Below, one piece after another: positions 10,049-18,609 of a stretch of DNA of 35,306 nucleotides. The notes beneath the pieces are model-generated. The model searched no databases. It had not been told where the DNA came from and worked only from the letters and a program-made list of their open reading frames with translations. Positions within the stretch are counted from its first letter, which is position 1; the number at the start of each line of letters is the position of its first letter. Source of the DNA: Lentisphaerota bacterium. GTDB lineage: Bacteria; Verrucomicrobiota; Lentisphaeria; Victivallales; Victivallaceae. The position numbers and the translations under genes are program-made. The DNA lies in the NCBI GenBank assembly GCA_024225035.1, contig JAAEMX010000459.1, positions 1 to 35,306 on the forward strand. Direction: 5' to 3'.

Positions 10049-10438
10049 ATGTACTTACCTACACCGATCCGGCCATTTATGGTAGCATTGCGTTTCTGCA
10101 TTGGCTCAGGATCACGCAATTACTCAATCAAATTGCTGCTCCGCCGCAATTTTTTCCAGTACGTGGACAAAAAAACGGAGGAACTCGCTGCTCGTGAAGA
10201 TCGTTGCGGCAAATGGATAGTGATATCAATTCAGCGAGATCTAACCGGCAAGCCAGTAAGTTTAAAAGTTAAAACTAATGGTAAGTATCAAAACGTCGAT
10301 AAGTCTGAGTATTCATTCGACGTCCCCAAACTGCCAAACTGGAAACATTCTAACTACATCGCAATAGAATGCTGGGGAAAACCACCAGACAATTTCGGTT
10401 TCAACATAAGCCGCATGTCCCTTGGTAAAATGCCTTAG
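10049..10438 (+). CDS. Hypothetical protein, possibly a 3' gene remnant
   Basis: The 129-residue frame becomes protein-like from about residue 33 (FFQYVDKKTEELAARED) to its end at SRMSLGKMP, with a GKWIVISIQRD strand and a PNWKHSNYIAIECWG segment. The first 30 residues look like non-coding sequence and the ATG has no ribosome binding site, so the real start may be lost or elsewhere. No family is recognised. A strong hairpin follows the stop, as expected for a genuine gene end. Confidence 0.35.
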   Translation: MYLPTPIRPFMVALRFCIGSGSRNYSIKLLLRRNFFQYVDKKTEELAAREDRCGKWIVISIQRDLTGKPVSLKVKTNGKYQNVDKSEYSFDVPKLPNWKHSNYIAIECWGKPPDNFGFNISRMSLGKMP

Positions 10439-10452
10439 TAAACATAAAACCA

Positions 10453-10481
10453 GCCGCCTGAATTATAAATACTCAGGCGGC
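10453..10481. terminator. Hairpin between convergent genes
   Basis: A perfect 9 bp GC-rich inverted repeat (GCCGCCTGA and TCAGGCGGC) with an 11-base loop lies between the ends of a plus-strand and a minus-strand gene. T-rich sequence after it is only partial on each side, so it may act as a bidirectional terminator. Confidence 0.6.
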
Positions 10482-10498
10482 GTCCTAATTTAATGTTG

Positions 10499-12055
10499 TT
10501 AACTGTAATAGTTCAAAACATATTCTTTTATCATTGAAGTGGATTTCAATTTATATTCAGTCTGGTCAGTATAATCTTTTGACTCCCACACATCAATGGC
10601 TTTAGTGCGATCCTCTTTAATTAAAATATTATTTATTTTAATAAGTCTATGTGACGCGTATTTTTCTATATATGAAGAAAGTCTCTCTGAATTCTCTATT
10701 TCATTTTGATAATCGTAACCATGGTCTGCTCCCACTGAACCGATTATAATATTCTTCAGTGGAGCATTACTAGCTTTAGCGTAATTAAGCACCTCTGCAA
10801 TGCGGCGCCCGACAACAGAATTAAAAGAATTCAATCTTACATGACCGGATTCAGAATGGGTATTCGGATCCTGCTGCAAAAATTTATGAAATGGAATTTC
10901 TTTATCTCCGCCACATGTCTGGAGCCATTGACGCCCGGTCGTGTTAAACTTATTTTCAAATCTTCTGTTATTAAGTTTAGAATAATAGGTATTTATATCA
11001 TCAACTTGCAATATCGGAATGGCTAAGGAGCAGGAAAGGCGCTGTAAGTTATTAAAGTTTACGTCGTTGGTTTCTCTATAGTCAAGGAACTTATTTTCAG
11101 AGCTTGAGTACCGGTTTACATAAGGCGCTAAGGGATCATTCAGGTCCAATTTACAAGAACTTCGGCTGTTATGATAATCTGCATTGGGATTCAAAAAAGA
11201 AAAATTAAAGCTTCTCCATTCTTCAAATGTCACATCTTTATCTACTTTACCCTTAAGCTTTAGTTGTTCATATAATTGCACCTGATAAGAAAATTTGTAC
11301 TTATTTTTATGATATTCACTGAGCCACTTCACTGAATCATTTTCGTCTCCTCCTAAATCAAAGAAAATTTTTCTACCCATTGCATCTCCCATTATTCTGG
11401 CAGCTACAAGAGAAGATTTATCAGCATATTCAAAGAATCCAGTGCCGGCATGCCAGCCTTCATGGAAAAGTAAAAAGTGATTTTTGTTTGTAATCAACTT
11501 TCTACTCACTAAGTAATGTAAAAAATTGTATGTTAGCAGAATACCAATATCATGATTGTGGTTGTGGTTAAAAATGGTTATCGTATTTTCTGTCATTATA
11601 CCTTTTAGTTTGTCATATAAATTATGCATTTTTGCAAGACAATTTGAACATTCCTTTGTTTTCCCGGTTATGTCATTTGAATAAAATACTTCTCCACATC
11701 TTCTACATTTTTCCAGTCGATGATTACAGAGATAACAAATACGCACTTTGCCAGCTTTATAATCTTTTTCTACAACCTCATATGGTTTCCCTTCCGGCTG
11801 TTTGCCAAATCTGTAAAGACATTTAACATCAATTGTATCATTACAACATGAATCACAAAAAACTCTTCCGCAAATGCGACAATTGTGCACCCCGTTTCCA
11901 TAGTTGGCGCTATCAGTACATTTACCTTCATCATCAAGAGTGAACGTGTGTCCGTTTGAGGCTCCTCCAGCACATTGATAGGTGTATCTCTTTTTATAAC
12001 CAAATACACTGCTTTCTTTCATAAGTTTTGTTTTTTTATCTATCCATTTGGACAT
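10499..12055 (-). CDS. FYVE-like zinc finger protein with an HEGWH metallopeptidase-type motif
   Basis: The chosen ATG at 12055 has AGGGGGT six bases upstream; an upstream ATG at 12100 lacks one. The product is 518 residues. The N-terminus is cysteine-rich: HNCRICG (C59, C62), FCDSC (C67, C70) and VRICYLC (C107, C110) follow the last three cysteine pairs of a FYVE finger, while C28 and C46 replace the usual first CxxC and the WxxD and RHHC signatures are missing. A second finger is suggested by C117, C120, C136 and C139. Residues 198-202 read HEGWH after a hydrophobic run, matching the HExxH pattern of zincin metalloproteases; an HNHNHNHD cluster at about 163-169 is another possible metal site. 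The C-terminal half includes GSVGADHGYD. Activity is inferred from one motif. It is probably a membrane-targeted effector related in design to the FYVE protein at 29964-31265. Confidence 0.75.
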   Translation of the reverse strand: MSKWIDKKTKLMKESSVFGYKKRYTYQCAGGASNGHTFTLDDEGKCTDSANYGNGVHNCRICGRVFCDSCCNDTIDVKCLYRFGKQPEGKPYEVVEKDYKAGKVRICYLCNHRLEKCRRCGEVFYSNDITGKTKECSNCLAKMHNLYDKLKGIMTENTITIFNHNHNHDIGILLTYNFLHYLVSRKLITNKNHFLLFHEGWHAGTGFFEYADKSSLVAARIMGDAMGRKIFFDLGGDENDSVKWLSEYHKNKYKFSYQVQLYEQLKLKGKVDKDVTFEEWRSFNFSFLNPNADYHNSRSSCKLDLNDPLAPYVNRYSSSENKFLDYRETNDVNFNNLQRLSCSLAIPILQVDDINTYYSKLNNRRFENKFNTTGRQWLQTCGGDKEIPFHKFLQQDPNTHSESGHVRLNSFNSVVGRRIAEVLNYAKASNAPLKNIIIGSVGADHGYDYQNEIENSERLSSYIEKYASHRLIKINNILIKEDRTKAIDVWESKDYTDQTEYKLKSTSMIKEYVLNYYS

Positions 12056-12241
12056 TTTATACCCCCTTATGCTATTTATAATATTAACACATCGAATCAT
12101 TTAAATTCATAGTTCTTTACTATAAATAGAATACTAATCTACGAATCAATCTCATTAAAAAATGATAAGATTCATTTCTTGTGATGATATCACATATTCA
12201 TAAAAAAAATAGAGGCATTCAAAGAGTTTTGTCTACCCATC

Positions 12242-12568
12242 ATCAAGCAACAAAAAGAAGCCTTTATCACAGGCAAGCATCCAACGTCAGCTCTATTTAC
12301 CGTATTCCATAATAATGAACTGCATGGCACCTGTGGTATTGATAAAATACCTGACTCAATATTGCGATGATAGGCTACCAACTCAAACGTTCGGCATGGG
12401 AACAAGGCACAGGCACCTGTTGTGCAGAATTTACGCAAGCTATTCAGCGATTGTTATACTTCTAACATAGCCTCTGGCAGGGTTCTCGAAAAGTGCGGGT
12501 TCAAGCTTGAAGCCGTAATCAAAGGCAAATACAAACTGAATGGTGAGATTCACGATAACAGTTGGTAA
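12242..12568 (+). pseudogene. GNAT acetyltransferase (RimJ/RimL-like), multiply broken
   Basis: Three frames of the plus strand give successive pieces of a GNAT protein. The first reads FTVFHNNELHGTCGIDK, the beta-strand region before the acetyl-CoA site. The second reads IGYQLKRSAWEQGTGT, the conserved motif A region (GYWL...WGxG). The third, ending at the stop near 12568, reads ASGRVLEKCGFKLEAVIKG, the C-terminal NxASxRVLEKxGF motif of RimJ/RimL-type acetyltransferases. In-frame stops separate the pieces and no start codon is preserved, so the gene is dead. The minus-strand frame across it is a shadow. Confidence 0.75.
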
Positions 12569-12758
12569 TGATTAATAACTAATAACTGCGCTGTGCCGAC
12601 AAACAATAACATGATCTTTTGTACGCTATTAAACTAAAAACACTTACATACGACCTAGGTTTTCTAAAAAGTAAGACAGAGGTAAGATCGCACTAAAAGT
12701 GAGTGAAACATCTGGAAAAACAAAAAGCCGTAAGTCATTGACCATCAAGGAAATAAAA

Positions 12759-12836
12759 TGGTCGGGATGAGAAGATTCGAACTTCCGACCTTTTGACCCC
12801 CAGTCAAACGCGCTAACCAGACTGCGCTACATCCCG
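12759..12836 (-). tRNA. tRNA-Pro (GGG anticodon)
   Basis: The minus strand folds as a full cloverleaf: acceptor CGGGATG pairs with CATCCCG, the discriminator is A and the CCA is encoded. The anticodon stem is TTTGA/TCAAA with loop CTGGGGG, giving anticodon GGG. The T arm contains GTTCGAATC. Length with CCA is 78 bases. Confidence 0.95.
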
Positions 12837-12944
12837 ACTTTTATATCAAACAGAACTTCAATATGCTACTTCATGACGGAAATTCAAGTTCAGAAATGAA
12901 ATATCTTGGAAAAATCCGGACAGTCATAACCCTTAATTCAATAT

Positions 12945-12974
12945 AAAAAATGCCGAACCTTAAATGGTTCGGCA
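12945..12974 (-). terminator. Rho-independent terminator of the coiled-coil membrane pair
   Basis: A perfect 9 bp stem (TGCCGAACC and GGTTCGGCA) with a 6-base loop is followed on the minus strand by six T. It lies 26 bases after the stop of the gene at 13000-13758. Confidence 0.9.
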
Positions 12975-12999
12975 TAAATAAACATTTTATTGATTTAAA

Positions 13000-13758
13000 T
13001 CACTTCTTTATTTTACGGCGCAACTGCTCTGCTGCTTTATTTATAGTAGTAATTACCTCTCCCATGACACCTTTATCAAGGTCTTTATTATTTACCAGAT
13101 ACAGCCAGTAAATAATGAACATTTTTTCAGCATACTCCTGTTTGGTCATGCGACTCGCTTTTTTAAGGCGAAGTTTATCAATCTGGAGTTTCAAATCGTC
13201 AACCGACTTGAAAAAAGATTCATCAATAATACTTGCAACTTCCTTATCAAGACGACTGCAAATATCTTGAGAAATAGCCTTGCCTAAATTTTTATCTTTA
13301 ATCATATCTTTGTTTTTAGCAACATCATCCATGCAGGTCATGAAAATAGTTTGAAACTGTTTAAAATGCTTATGTTCTACATCTTCAGCCAGCCGACATG
13401 CATAATAATCCAGCTGTGTCTTGCCTATTTCGGCCAGTTTCGGAATAGTGTCACTTGCAAGTTTTACTGTATGTTGTGCCATCTGCTTGGCGCCGGGCTC
13501 AAGCTTAGCTTCAACATTCTGTGCCAGCTTTGGAATCGAGTCACGAATTCTTTCGTTAATCAGACACGCCAGGTTAGCTGGAGTAGCCAGCTGACGTATT
13601 TTGGTGTTAAGGAAAATCGTATATCCGCCAAGTAGTATTATAACCAGCACATAGAAAATCAAGGCTTTATTGAGAGCAGAAGAAAGGCATTTTTCCTCCT
13701 TAACTACTTCATCACAAAGTTTTTCAATTTTATCTTTTACATCTTTATCGTAAGCCAT
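13000..13758 (-). CDS. Membrane-anchored coiled-coil protein, unknown function
   Basis: The 252-residue protein has one strong transmembrane segment at about 32-50 (ALIFYVLVIILLGGYTIFL) after a charged N-terminus. A long helical, repeat-like region follows with recurring PKLAQ, PGAKQMAQ and IPKLAEIGKTQ elements, and a C-terminal block has FIIYWLYLVNNKD. It is probably an inner-membrane protein with a large coiled-coil periplasmic part. The ATG overlaps the stop of the upstream gene by one base (TAATG), so the two are translationally coupled. Size, topology and a similar Trp/Tyr/Asn C-terminal motif suggest that the pair are diverged paralogues. No known family is recognised. Confidence 0.8.
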   Translation of the reverse strand: MAYDKDVKDKIEKLCDEVVKEEKCLSSALNKALIFYVLVIILLGGYTIFLNTKIRQLATPANLACLINERIRDSIPKLAQNVEAKLEPGAKQMAQHTVKLASDTIPKLAEIGKTQLDYYACRLAEDVEHKHFKQFQTIFMTCMDDVAKNKDMIKDKNLGKAISQDICSRLDKEVASIIDESFFKSVDDLKLQIDKLRLKKASRMTKQEYAEKMFIIYWLYLVNNKDLDKGVMGEVITTINKAAEQLRRKIKK

Positions 13759-14546
13759 TATTTAACCCCCTTAGCCGGCATTGTTGAAAAGTTTGGAGAT
13801 CCGCCTTTTATTGGATTAATATGATAAATCCAAAGTTCCAGTAATGTTTCTACAAGATTACTCTCTATAACATCCATATCAGTCCCTTTCAGTGACTTAT
13901 ACTCCGGAGTATCCTTGTATGCCTTAAAGCTTTGATTCAACATAGCCAGGTGCTGTTTGGCGGCGCCGATGCGCTTATTGAGAACTTCAGTGACATTCTC
14001 AATAAAATGCTTATTTACTTCAGCAAAAGCATCGTGTAAAGTTACGCTATTGAGCTCAGGGTGTTTTTTTATAGCTTCAGCTTCAATCTTCTTTAAAGCG
14101 GCTTCCATACGGCTTAAAAGTTTTTCACGAAGATCATTTTGCAAGTATAACTCAAGTTCTTTTGTTGTTTGAGACAGTTGAGCTTGCAGCTTGGGCATTT
14201 CAGCTTGAAATGCAATTGCCAGTTCTTTCTTGTAAGCCGGCAAAAAAGTTTTCTTTACATTGTCCAACATCCTTTTTAGCTCAGGCCCTTCAGTGATGAT
14301 ATGGCTGTTGTTTTTTACTTCTGTGAGTAATTGTTGAGCATTATAGTTTTGGACAAAACTTGTCAGGCTGATAACAAACACAGCCATTACCAATAACATG
14401 ACCAGAATGCCGAGAATAGTTACAAAAAACTGACGTTTTCTGATTCCGTCCATTTTTTTGACCATTTCCTCGATGAAATTGAGTTTCTGAATAAACTCTT
14501 GATTTTCAGAAACTTCTGTTGCGGTAGTCTTCTTTTCCTCTGCCAT
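13758..14546 (-). CDS. Membrane-anchored coiled-coil protein, partner of the downstream gene
   Basis: The start at 14546 (MAEEKKTTATEV) has AGAAGGG at good spacing; a longer in-frame start at 14657 has no such site and reads like leader DNA. The 262-residue product has a charged N-terminal helix, one transmembrane segment at about 50-75 (ILVMLLVMAVFVISLTSF) and a long amphipathic coiled-coil region. It ends with LWIYHINPIKGG, echoing WLYLVNNKD in the next gene. TAATG coupling and a shared terminator make a two-gene operon. The layout suggests a hetero-oligomeric envelope complex, but no function can be assigned. Confidence 0.8.
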   Translation of the reverse strand: MAEEKKTTATEVSENQEFIQKLNFIEEMVKKMDGIRKRQFFVTILGILVMLLVMAVFVISLTSFVQNYNAQQLLTEVKNNSHIITEGPELKRMLDNVKKTFLPAYKKELAIAFQAEMPKLQAQLSQTTKELELYLQNDLREKLLSRMEAALKKIEAEAIKKHPELNSVTLHDAFAEVNKHFIENVTEVLNKRIGAAKQHLAMLNQSFKAYKDTPEYKSLKGTDMDVIESNLVETLLELWIYHINPIKGGSPNFSTMPAKGVK

Positions 14547-14918
14547 TTGTTTCCCTTCTCCGTTGTTATGAAATGAACTGCCTTTAGAAAAATCCCCCGT
14601 TAAATCAGAAAGATAGCCGGGCCGCCAACAATGATTACAACATAAATATTTTAGCAAAATAAATCATTAAAAGCAATAATTGCTAAAAATATTTTTTGAT
14701 CATTATTCTCTTATAATAAACAAGGGCTCAAGCTCTTATGTCAAAGCATATTATTAAGCATTACTAAAGAGGTCAGTTCTGACATAGCTGGCTCAAGTAA
14801 AAAACTCATAGCCAATATTGATTCAACCAATTCATACTTAAATAAAATCCAAATGGTAAATATGCATTTTTGTGCTATGTTAAAAGGTGTTTAACTAACT
14901 TTAAAGCATTATATATAA
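14547..14918. other. Intergenic region between divergent genes
   Basis: AT-rich and without a supportable gene. It separates the minus-strand membrane pair from plus-strand lpxB and must hold both promoters, but no clear promoter could be chosen. Confidence 0.5.
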
Positions 14919-16088
14919 ATGACAAAAACAAGCAAAAAAATTTGGATTTTTGCAGGTGAGACCTCTGGTGATATTTACGGGGCTCAACTGGCAGACGAAA
15001 TGCGTAAACTCGGGCAACAAAGCAATGTCGATGTCACTGTAGAAGGCATGGGCGGCCCTGAAATGAAAAAAGCCGGAGTAAATATTCTGGTCGACTCTAC
15101 TGAGCTTGGAGTGGTCGGACTTATTGAAGTTTTCAAGCATATATTCACTTTCATAAAGATATTCAGATATCTGGTTAAGAAAGCTGTTGCAGAAAAACCT
15201 GACGCTATAATTCTAATCGATTATCCTGGATTCAATTTACGTTTTGCAGCTCAAATGTACAAACATAATATTCCAGTAATCTGGTATATCAGTCCCCATG
15301 TCTGGACGTGGGGCAAGAAGCGCATTCCCAAGCTGGCTAAGTTTTGTCGAAAAATGCTGGTCATTTTTCCTTTTGAAACCGATGTTTACAAGCCATCCGG
15401 CCTTGATACCGAATTTGTCGGTCACCCGCTGGTCGACATAGTAGAGCAAAGACGTGATAAGTCGATAGCCAGAGATCCCAATACACTTTTGCTTTTGCCC
15501 GGAAGCAGAGCAATGGAAGTCAACAGGCTGTTGCTGCCCATGCTGCAAACTGCTAAAACTTTATATCAACGTCACCCAAATTTGAATTTTGTAATTTCAA
15601 CTCCACGCCCCAAGGTGTTTAAGATGTGTCAGCGAGTGCTGTCTGAATACAGGAATGCCAACCCTGACGCGCCTGAATTCCGTCTTACTTGCGGCGATAC
15701 TCCTTACTGGCAGCAACGTGCCGGCACTGGTTTAGCTGCTTCTGGAACAGTGACCGTTGAATCAGCAATAGCAGGGTTGCCGCTGGTTGTTGCCTATAAA
15801 CTAAACTGGCTTACTATTCTGGTTGCCAGTATGGTTGTGAGGCTTTACCGTGGCTTTTTCACAATGGTCAATATAATTGCGAACAAAGAAGTATTTGAAG
15901 AGTTTCTGCAATGGCACGTAAATGCTAAAGAGCTTTCGCAGGCTGTCGAGAAAATATTGCCTGGAGGCCCAAAAAGGAAGCAAGTTGAAAGTGAGATAAG
16001 TAATGTAACCAAGGAACTTTCAGGCGGAAGTGAAGGAGCATTGCGCAAGGCTGCAAAGGCTTGCTTCACTTTTACGACCCAAAAGTAA
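14919..16088 (+). CDS. lpxB: Lipid-A-disaccharide synthase
   Basis: LpxB, a GT19 glycosyltransferase, condenses UDP-2,3-diacylglucosamine with lipid X to make the lipid A disaccharide at the inner face of the inner membrane. The 389-residue length fits the family. Clear marks are the N-terminal GETSGDIYGA at 13-22, VDSTELGVVGLIEV near 58-71, DYPGFN at 101-106, ISPHVWTWG at 124-132, FVGHP at 167-171, LLPGSRAMEV near 191 and ASGTVTVES near 274. No good ribosome binding site precedes the ATG, only AT-rich sequence. Unusually it stands alone, without lpxA, lpxD or fabZ neighbours. Its presence shows that the organism makes lipid A. Confidence 0.97.
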   Translation: MTKTSKKIWIFAGETSGDIYGAQLADEMRKLGQQSNVDVTVEGMGGPEMKKAGVNILVDSTELGVVGLIEVFKHIFTFIKIFRYLVKKAVAEKPDAIILIDYPGFNLRFAAQMYKHNIPVIWYISPHVWTWGKKRIPKLAKFCRKMLVIFPFETDVYKPSGLDTEFVGHPLVDIVEQRRDKSIARDPNTLLLLPGSRAMEVNRLLLPMLQTAKTLYQRHPNLNFVISTPRPKVFKMCQRVLSEYRNANPDAPEFRLTCGDTPYWQQRAGTGLAASGTVTVESAIAGLPLVVAYKLNWLTILVASMVVRLYRGFFTMVNIIANKEVFEEFLQWHVNAKELSQAVEKILPGGPKRKQVESEISNVTKELSGGSEGALRKAAKACFTFTTQK

Positions 16089-16389
16089 TACCTTTTCAGG
16101 TTATTTTGTACTGATATATACCTTTTCTATAGAAAACTTCCAAAAAAAATTGTAATACTTGTTGAAATATCAATTTATTGTAATAGATTAATCTCATACA
16201 ATTAACACTGATAAATGTTAATTATTTAAAGAGTAGTGTTACCAAATGTTCTTTGAAAATTATATATGCCAATTGCACGTTTTTTTTAAGCGAAAACAGA
16301 TTCGCGGAAAAGAAATTAGCAGTCGATGATCTGTTAGTTTTTAAAAGAGACTATTAATTATTAAAAAAATTAAAATTTCTTTAAAAAGT
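16089..16389. other. AT-rich intergenic region after lpxB
   Basis: No supportable gene and no clear terminator hairpin immediately after lpxB. It leads into the promoter and small transcript described next. Confidence 0.45.
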
Positions 16390-16419
16390 TTAACAAAAAT
16401 CGAAATTTGGCTGTATACT
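16390..16419 (+). promoter_or_regulatory. Sigma70-type promoter for the small transcript
   Basis: TTAACA at 16390-16395 and TATACT at 16414-16419 are separated by 18 bases, each one change from consensus. Transcription would start at about 16426, just before the inverted repeat. Confidence 0.6.
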
Positions 16420-16425
16420 CGAAAT

Positions 16426-16527
16426 ATAGATTTTAGGGTTTAGGTCTTTTAAGTTCCTATACGCAATTTTCTCCTCTTCATAATTACTCCTCTAAAACAC
16501 TTAGGAGCCTAAACCCTAATTTTTTTC
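16426..16527 (+). ncRNA. Putative small RNA or leader with a closing terminator stem
   Basis: A perfect 12 bp inverted repeat (TTAGGGTTTAGG at 16433-16444, CCTAAACCCTAA at 16508-16519) encloses about 63 bases and is followed by eight T. Inside it, a TTCCTA and TAGGAG pair can extend the fold. Together with the promoter just upstream this gives a discrete transcript of about 100 bases ending in its own terminator. The interior holds pyrimidine-rich CTCCTC and ACTCCTC segments, which could bind ribosome binding sites as an antisense small RNA. It could also be an attenuator for the exonuclease gene 80 bases downstream. It does not match a class I recognise; 6S RNA would be longer. Confidence 0.5.
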
Positions 16528-16607
16528 TTCACAACACTAAAAACTTCTGGCAGATCTCCCCTTTACATGATAGATTGTAAAAAAACGCAAACCATATGGA
16601 GATCATA

Positions 16608-17585
16608 ATGCCCAAAACTGATATTCTTTTAATAGATGCATATTCACAAATATTCCGCTGTTTCTATGCGATAAGAGCTTTGTCTAACTCTCGCGGCGAA
16701 CCTACAAACGCGATATTCGGCTTTACCAAACTATTGCTTAGAATAGATAAAAATTATCCTTCTGAATACGGAGCTCTGCTTTTTGATTGTGGAAAACCTG
16801 AATTCAGACTGGAACTTGCCCCTGATTACAAAGCAAACCGCCCCCCTACTCCCGAGGATCTGAAAGCACAGGTGCCGTATCTTAAAGAAGTCGCCGAAGC
16901 CTTTGGCTGGAACAGTTTTTTTCAGGAAGGCTATGAAGCTGACGACCTAATTGCGGTTGTTGCTGCTGAATTCAATGATAAAAGTGTAAAATTCATAAGT
17001 TCAGATAAAGACTTGGCCCAGCTGATTGATGAGCGAGTTGAAATGCTCATTCCTGCCAAAACCTCAACCGGTTTCACAATACGCGGCACTCAGGAAGTCG
17101 TAGAAAAGTTTAATGTTAAACCAGAACAGATTATTGACTATCTGGCTATGATAGGTGACTCCTCTGACAATATCCCGGGGCTTAAGGGAGTTGGCCCCAA
17201 GACAGCAGCAAAACTGCTTCATGAATTCGGATCCATTGATAATATTCTTGCCGAGCCGGAAAAAATCAGCAATGCAAAGCTGCGTCAAAAAGTTATTGAC
17301 AACACCGAATTGCTGAAAAAGAACATTAAACTGGTCACTTTAAAAGCGGATATTGATAAAGCGCCATGGCAAGGCATCAGAAAACTTAAGCGCAATCAAC
17401 CGGATTGGGACAAAATACGTGACTTTTGCCAGAGAATGGAGCTACACAGCATAATCAAAGAACTTCCTCCTGCTGACGACCTCTGGAGTGCACCGCCGAT
17501 TAAGAAAGAGCCACCTGCAGCCAAAACAAAACAAAAAAAAGAAAGTGACAAGTTTGCTCCTGATTTATTTGGAGGCAATGACTGA
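16608..17585 (+). CDS. Stand-alone 5'-3' exonuclease (PolI N-terminal domain / FEN family)
   Basis: This protein removes 5' flaps and RNA primers, as the N-terminal domain of DNA polymerase I does, using two metal ions bound by conserved acidic residues. The start at 16608 (MPKTDILLID) has GGAG eight bases upstream; an in-frame ATG at 16596 has none. The product is 325 residues, whereas PolI exceeds 850. Motifs include LLIDAYSQIFR near the start, APDYKANRP, EGYEADDLIA and SSDKDLAQL. The helix-3-turn-helix DNA-binding loop begins at G183 (GDSSDNIPGLKGVGPKTAAK). The C-terminus is a Lys/Pro-rich tail ending DLFGGND, which could be a partner-binding peptide. PolI may be encoded elsewhere as a separate polymerase. 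Confidence 0.93.
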   Translation: MPKTDILLIDAYSQIFRCFYAIRALSNSRGEPTNAIFGFTKLLLRIDKNYPSEYGALLFDCGKPEFRLELAPDYKANRPPTPEDLKAQVPYLKEVAEAFGWNSFFQEGYEADDLIAVVAAEFNDKSVKFISSDKDLAQLIDERVEMLIPAKTSTGFTIRGTQEVVEKFNVKPEQIIDYLAMIGDSSDNIPGLKGVGPKTAAKLLHEFGSIDNILAEPEKISNAKLRQKVIDNTELLKKNIKLVTLKADIDKAPWQGIRKLKRNQPDWDKIRDFCQRMELHSIIKELPPADDLWSAPPIKKEPPAAKTKQKKESDKFAPDLFGGND

Positions 17586-17600
17586 TTTTCAACATCAAAT

Positions 17601-17652
17601 AAGGGCGTCATATTAAAGACACCTTCCTGTTTTTATGCAAACGCCTTTTTTT
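17601..17652 (+). terminator. Possible terminator after the exonuclease gene
   Basis: AAGGGCGT pairs with ACGCCTT with one bulged base across a long loop, and seven T follow. The stem is short, so this is a weak call. Confidence 0.35.
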
Positions 17653-17729
17653 GAACACTTCTTCCTTGTAAAATGTCTAATATAATATAAGGTATAAGGA
17701 ATTTTTACTGTATTCTCATGTTAACATAT

Positions 17730-18080
17730 GGGGGTGTTCCGGATTCGACCGGACTAGCTATGTGCTGACTGCATGTCGAGGATAACCGTTGGCCTCGTTA
17801 ATCATCGGTTGCAATATTAATTGCCAACGAAGAATACGCACTGGCTGCTTAAGTACAGCCACGTCTCTACTCTGACGGACGCTAAGAGATAGAGACGTCA
17901 GCAGCGTCCTGGCCATTAAGTCATTCCTGAGGACTTGAGGTAAGATATTTGAGGGATAGTCAAGAAGCAAGCCTGTTCACCGGCATCGCGGACGGACGAT
18001 AAACAACATAGGTGGACTAAACATGTAGAAGTCTTCATTTGCGCTCTTTCGGCACGGGGGTTCAACTCCCCCCACCTCCA
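17730..18080 (+). ncRNA. ssrA: tmRNA (transfer-messenger RNA)
   Basis: tmRNA rescues stalled ribosomes and tags incomplete proteins for proteolysis. The 5' GGGGGTG pairs with CACCTCC at the 3' end, and the tRNA-like part has GGATTCGACCGG near the 5' end and GGTTCAACTCCCCCC in the T arm. The CCA is not encoded; the discriminator A at 18080 is followed by CTTTTTT, which may be the terminator. The tag frame at 17823-17852 reads ANEEYALAA then TAA, close to the common ANDENYALAA type. The length of about 351 bases is normal for a one-piece tmRNA. Confidence 0.95.
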
Positions 18081-18125
18081 CTTTTTTAACATCAGAGCAT
18101 ACCTAAACAGCTTCAAATAAATCAA

Positions 18126-18530
18126 TTATCTAAAAATTACAATTGGTCGATTTACTTTATATTTCATAAGAAAACGATACAATATCAATTCATCCTTCGC
18201 ACTGATTACTCTTGGGACAGTTACAGCTAAAGCACCATTATGCCCTGTATAAGCAGACATTTTCACATCCTTTAAACCAGAATACTTGCATTGTAATTTT
18301 TGCCATTCTATTTGGTGCTCTTTTAACCAGCGATTAGTACGACTCATACCGTAACTTTGTGACTCAGGGCCACCAAACACATAAAGCCACCCAAAGATAA
18401 TAAGGGATGTAATAAGAATGCTGCCTATTACTTCTCGCATACACGATTTTTTTAATTTGCAGCCGCTATCATTGCCCTCAATAACTTTTATTGCAGAATC
18501 ATTAGTACTTTTGCTGTTTTTTGTTGGCAT
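18126..18530 (-). CDS. Small single-pass membrane protein, unknown
   Basis: The ATG at 18530 has AGGAAAG just upstream and is preferred over one five codons earlier. The 134-residue product has a charged N-terminus, a transmembrane segment at about 36-54 (VIGSILITSLIIFGWLYVF) and a soluble C-terminal domain of about 75 residues with a VTVPRVISAKDELILYRFL element. No family recognised. It is convergent with the tmRNA. Confidence 0.6.
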   Translation of the reverse strand: MPTKNSKSTNDSAIKVIEGNDSGCKLKKSCMREVIGSILITSLIIFGWLYVFGGPESQSYGMSRTNRWLKEHQIEWQKLQCKYSGLKDVKMSAYTGHNGALAVTVPRVISAKDELILYRFLMKYKVNRPIVIFR

Positions 18531-18609
18531 ATTATCTTTCCTCATTAATACTTATCAAAACATAGTTATAACCGTTTTTTCAATCCTAAATTGTTGAAGT
18601 GATTTAAAC

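Noticed and set aside
9877..10119. Minus-strand frame of 80 codons
   Set aside because: It has no start signal or family resemblance and overlaps a plus-strand frame.
12190..12438. Minus-strand frame of 82 codons
   Set aside because: It lies opposite the GNAT pseudogene, whose motifs are clear on the plus strand.
12740..12840. tRNA-Pro 3' end as an integration site for the accessory region
   Set aside because: I found no second copy of the tRNA 3' end in the window and no integrase gene.
16431..16519. TTTAGGG-type telomere-like repeat
   Set aside because: There are only two imperfect units and they are fully explained as the arm of a terminator-like stem.
17758..18125. Protein frames across the tmRNA
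   Set aside because: They are antisense to a clear tmRNA gene.
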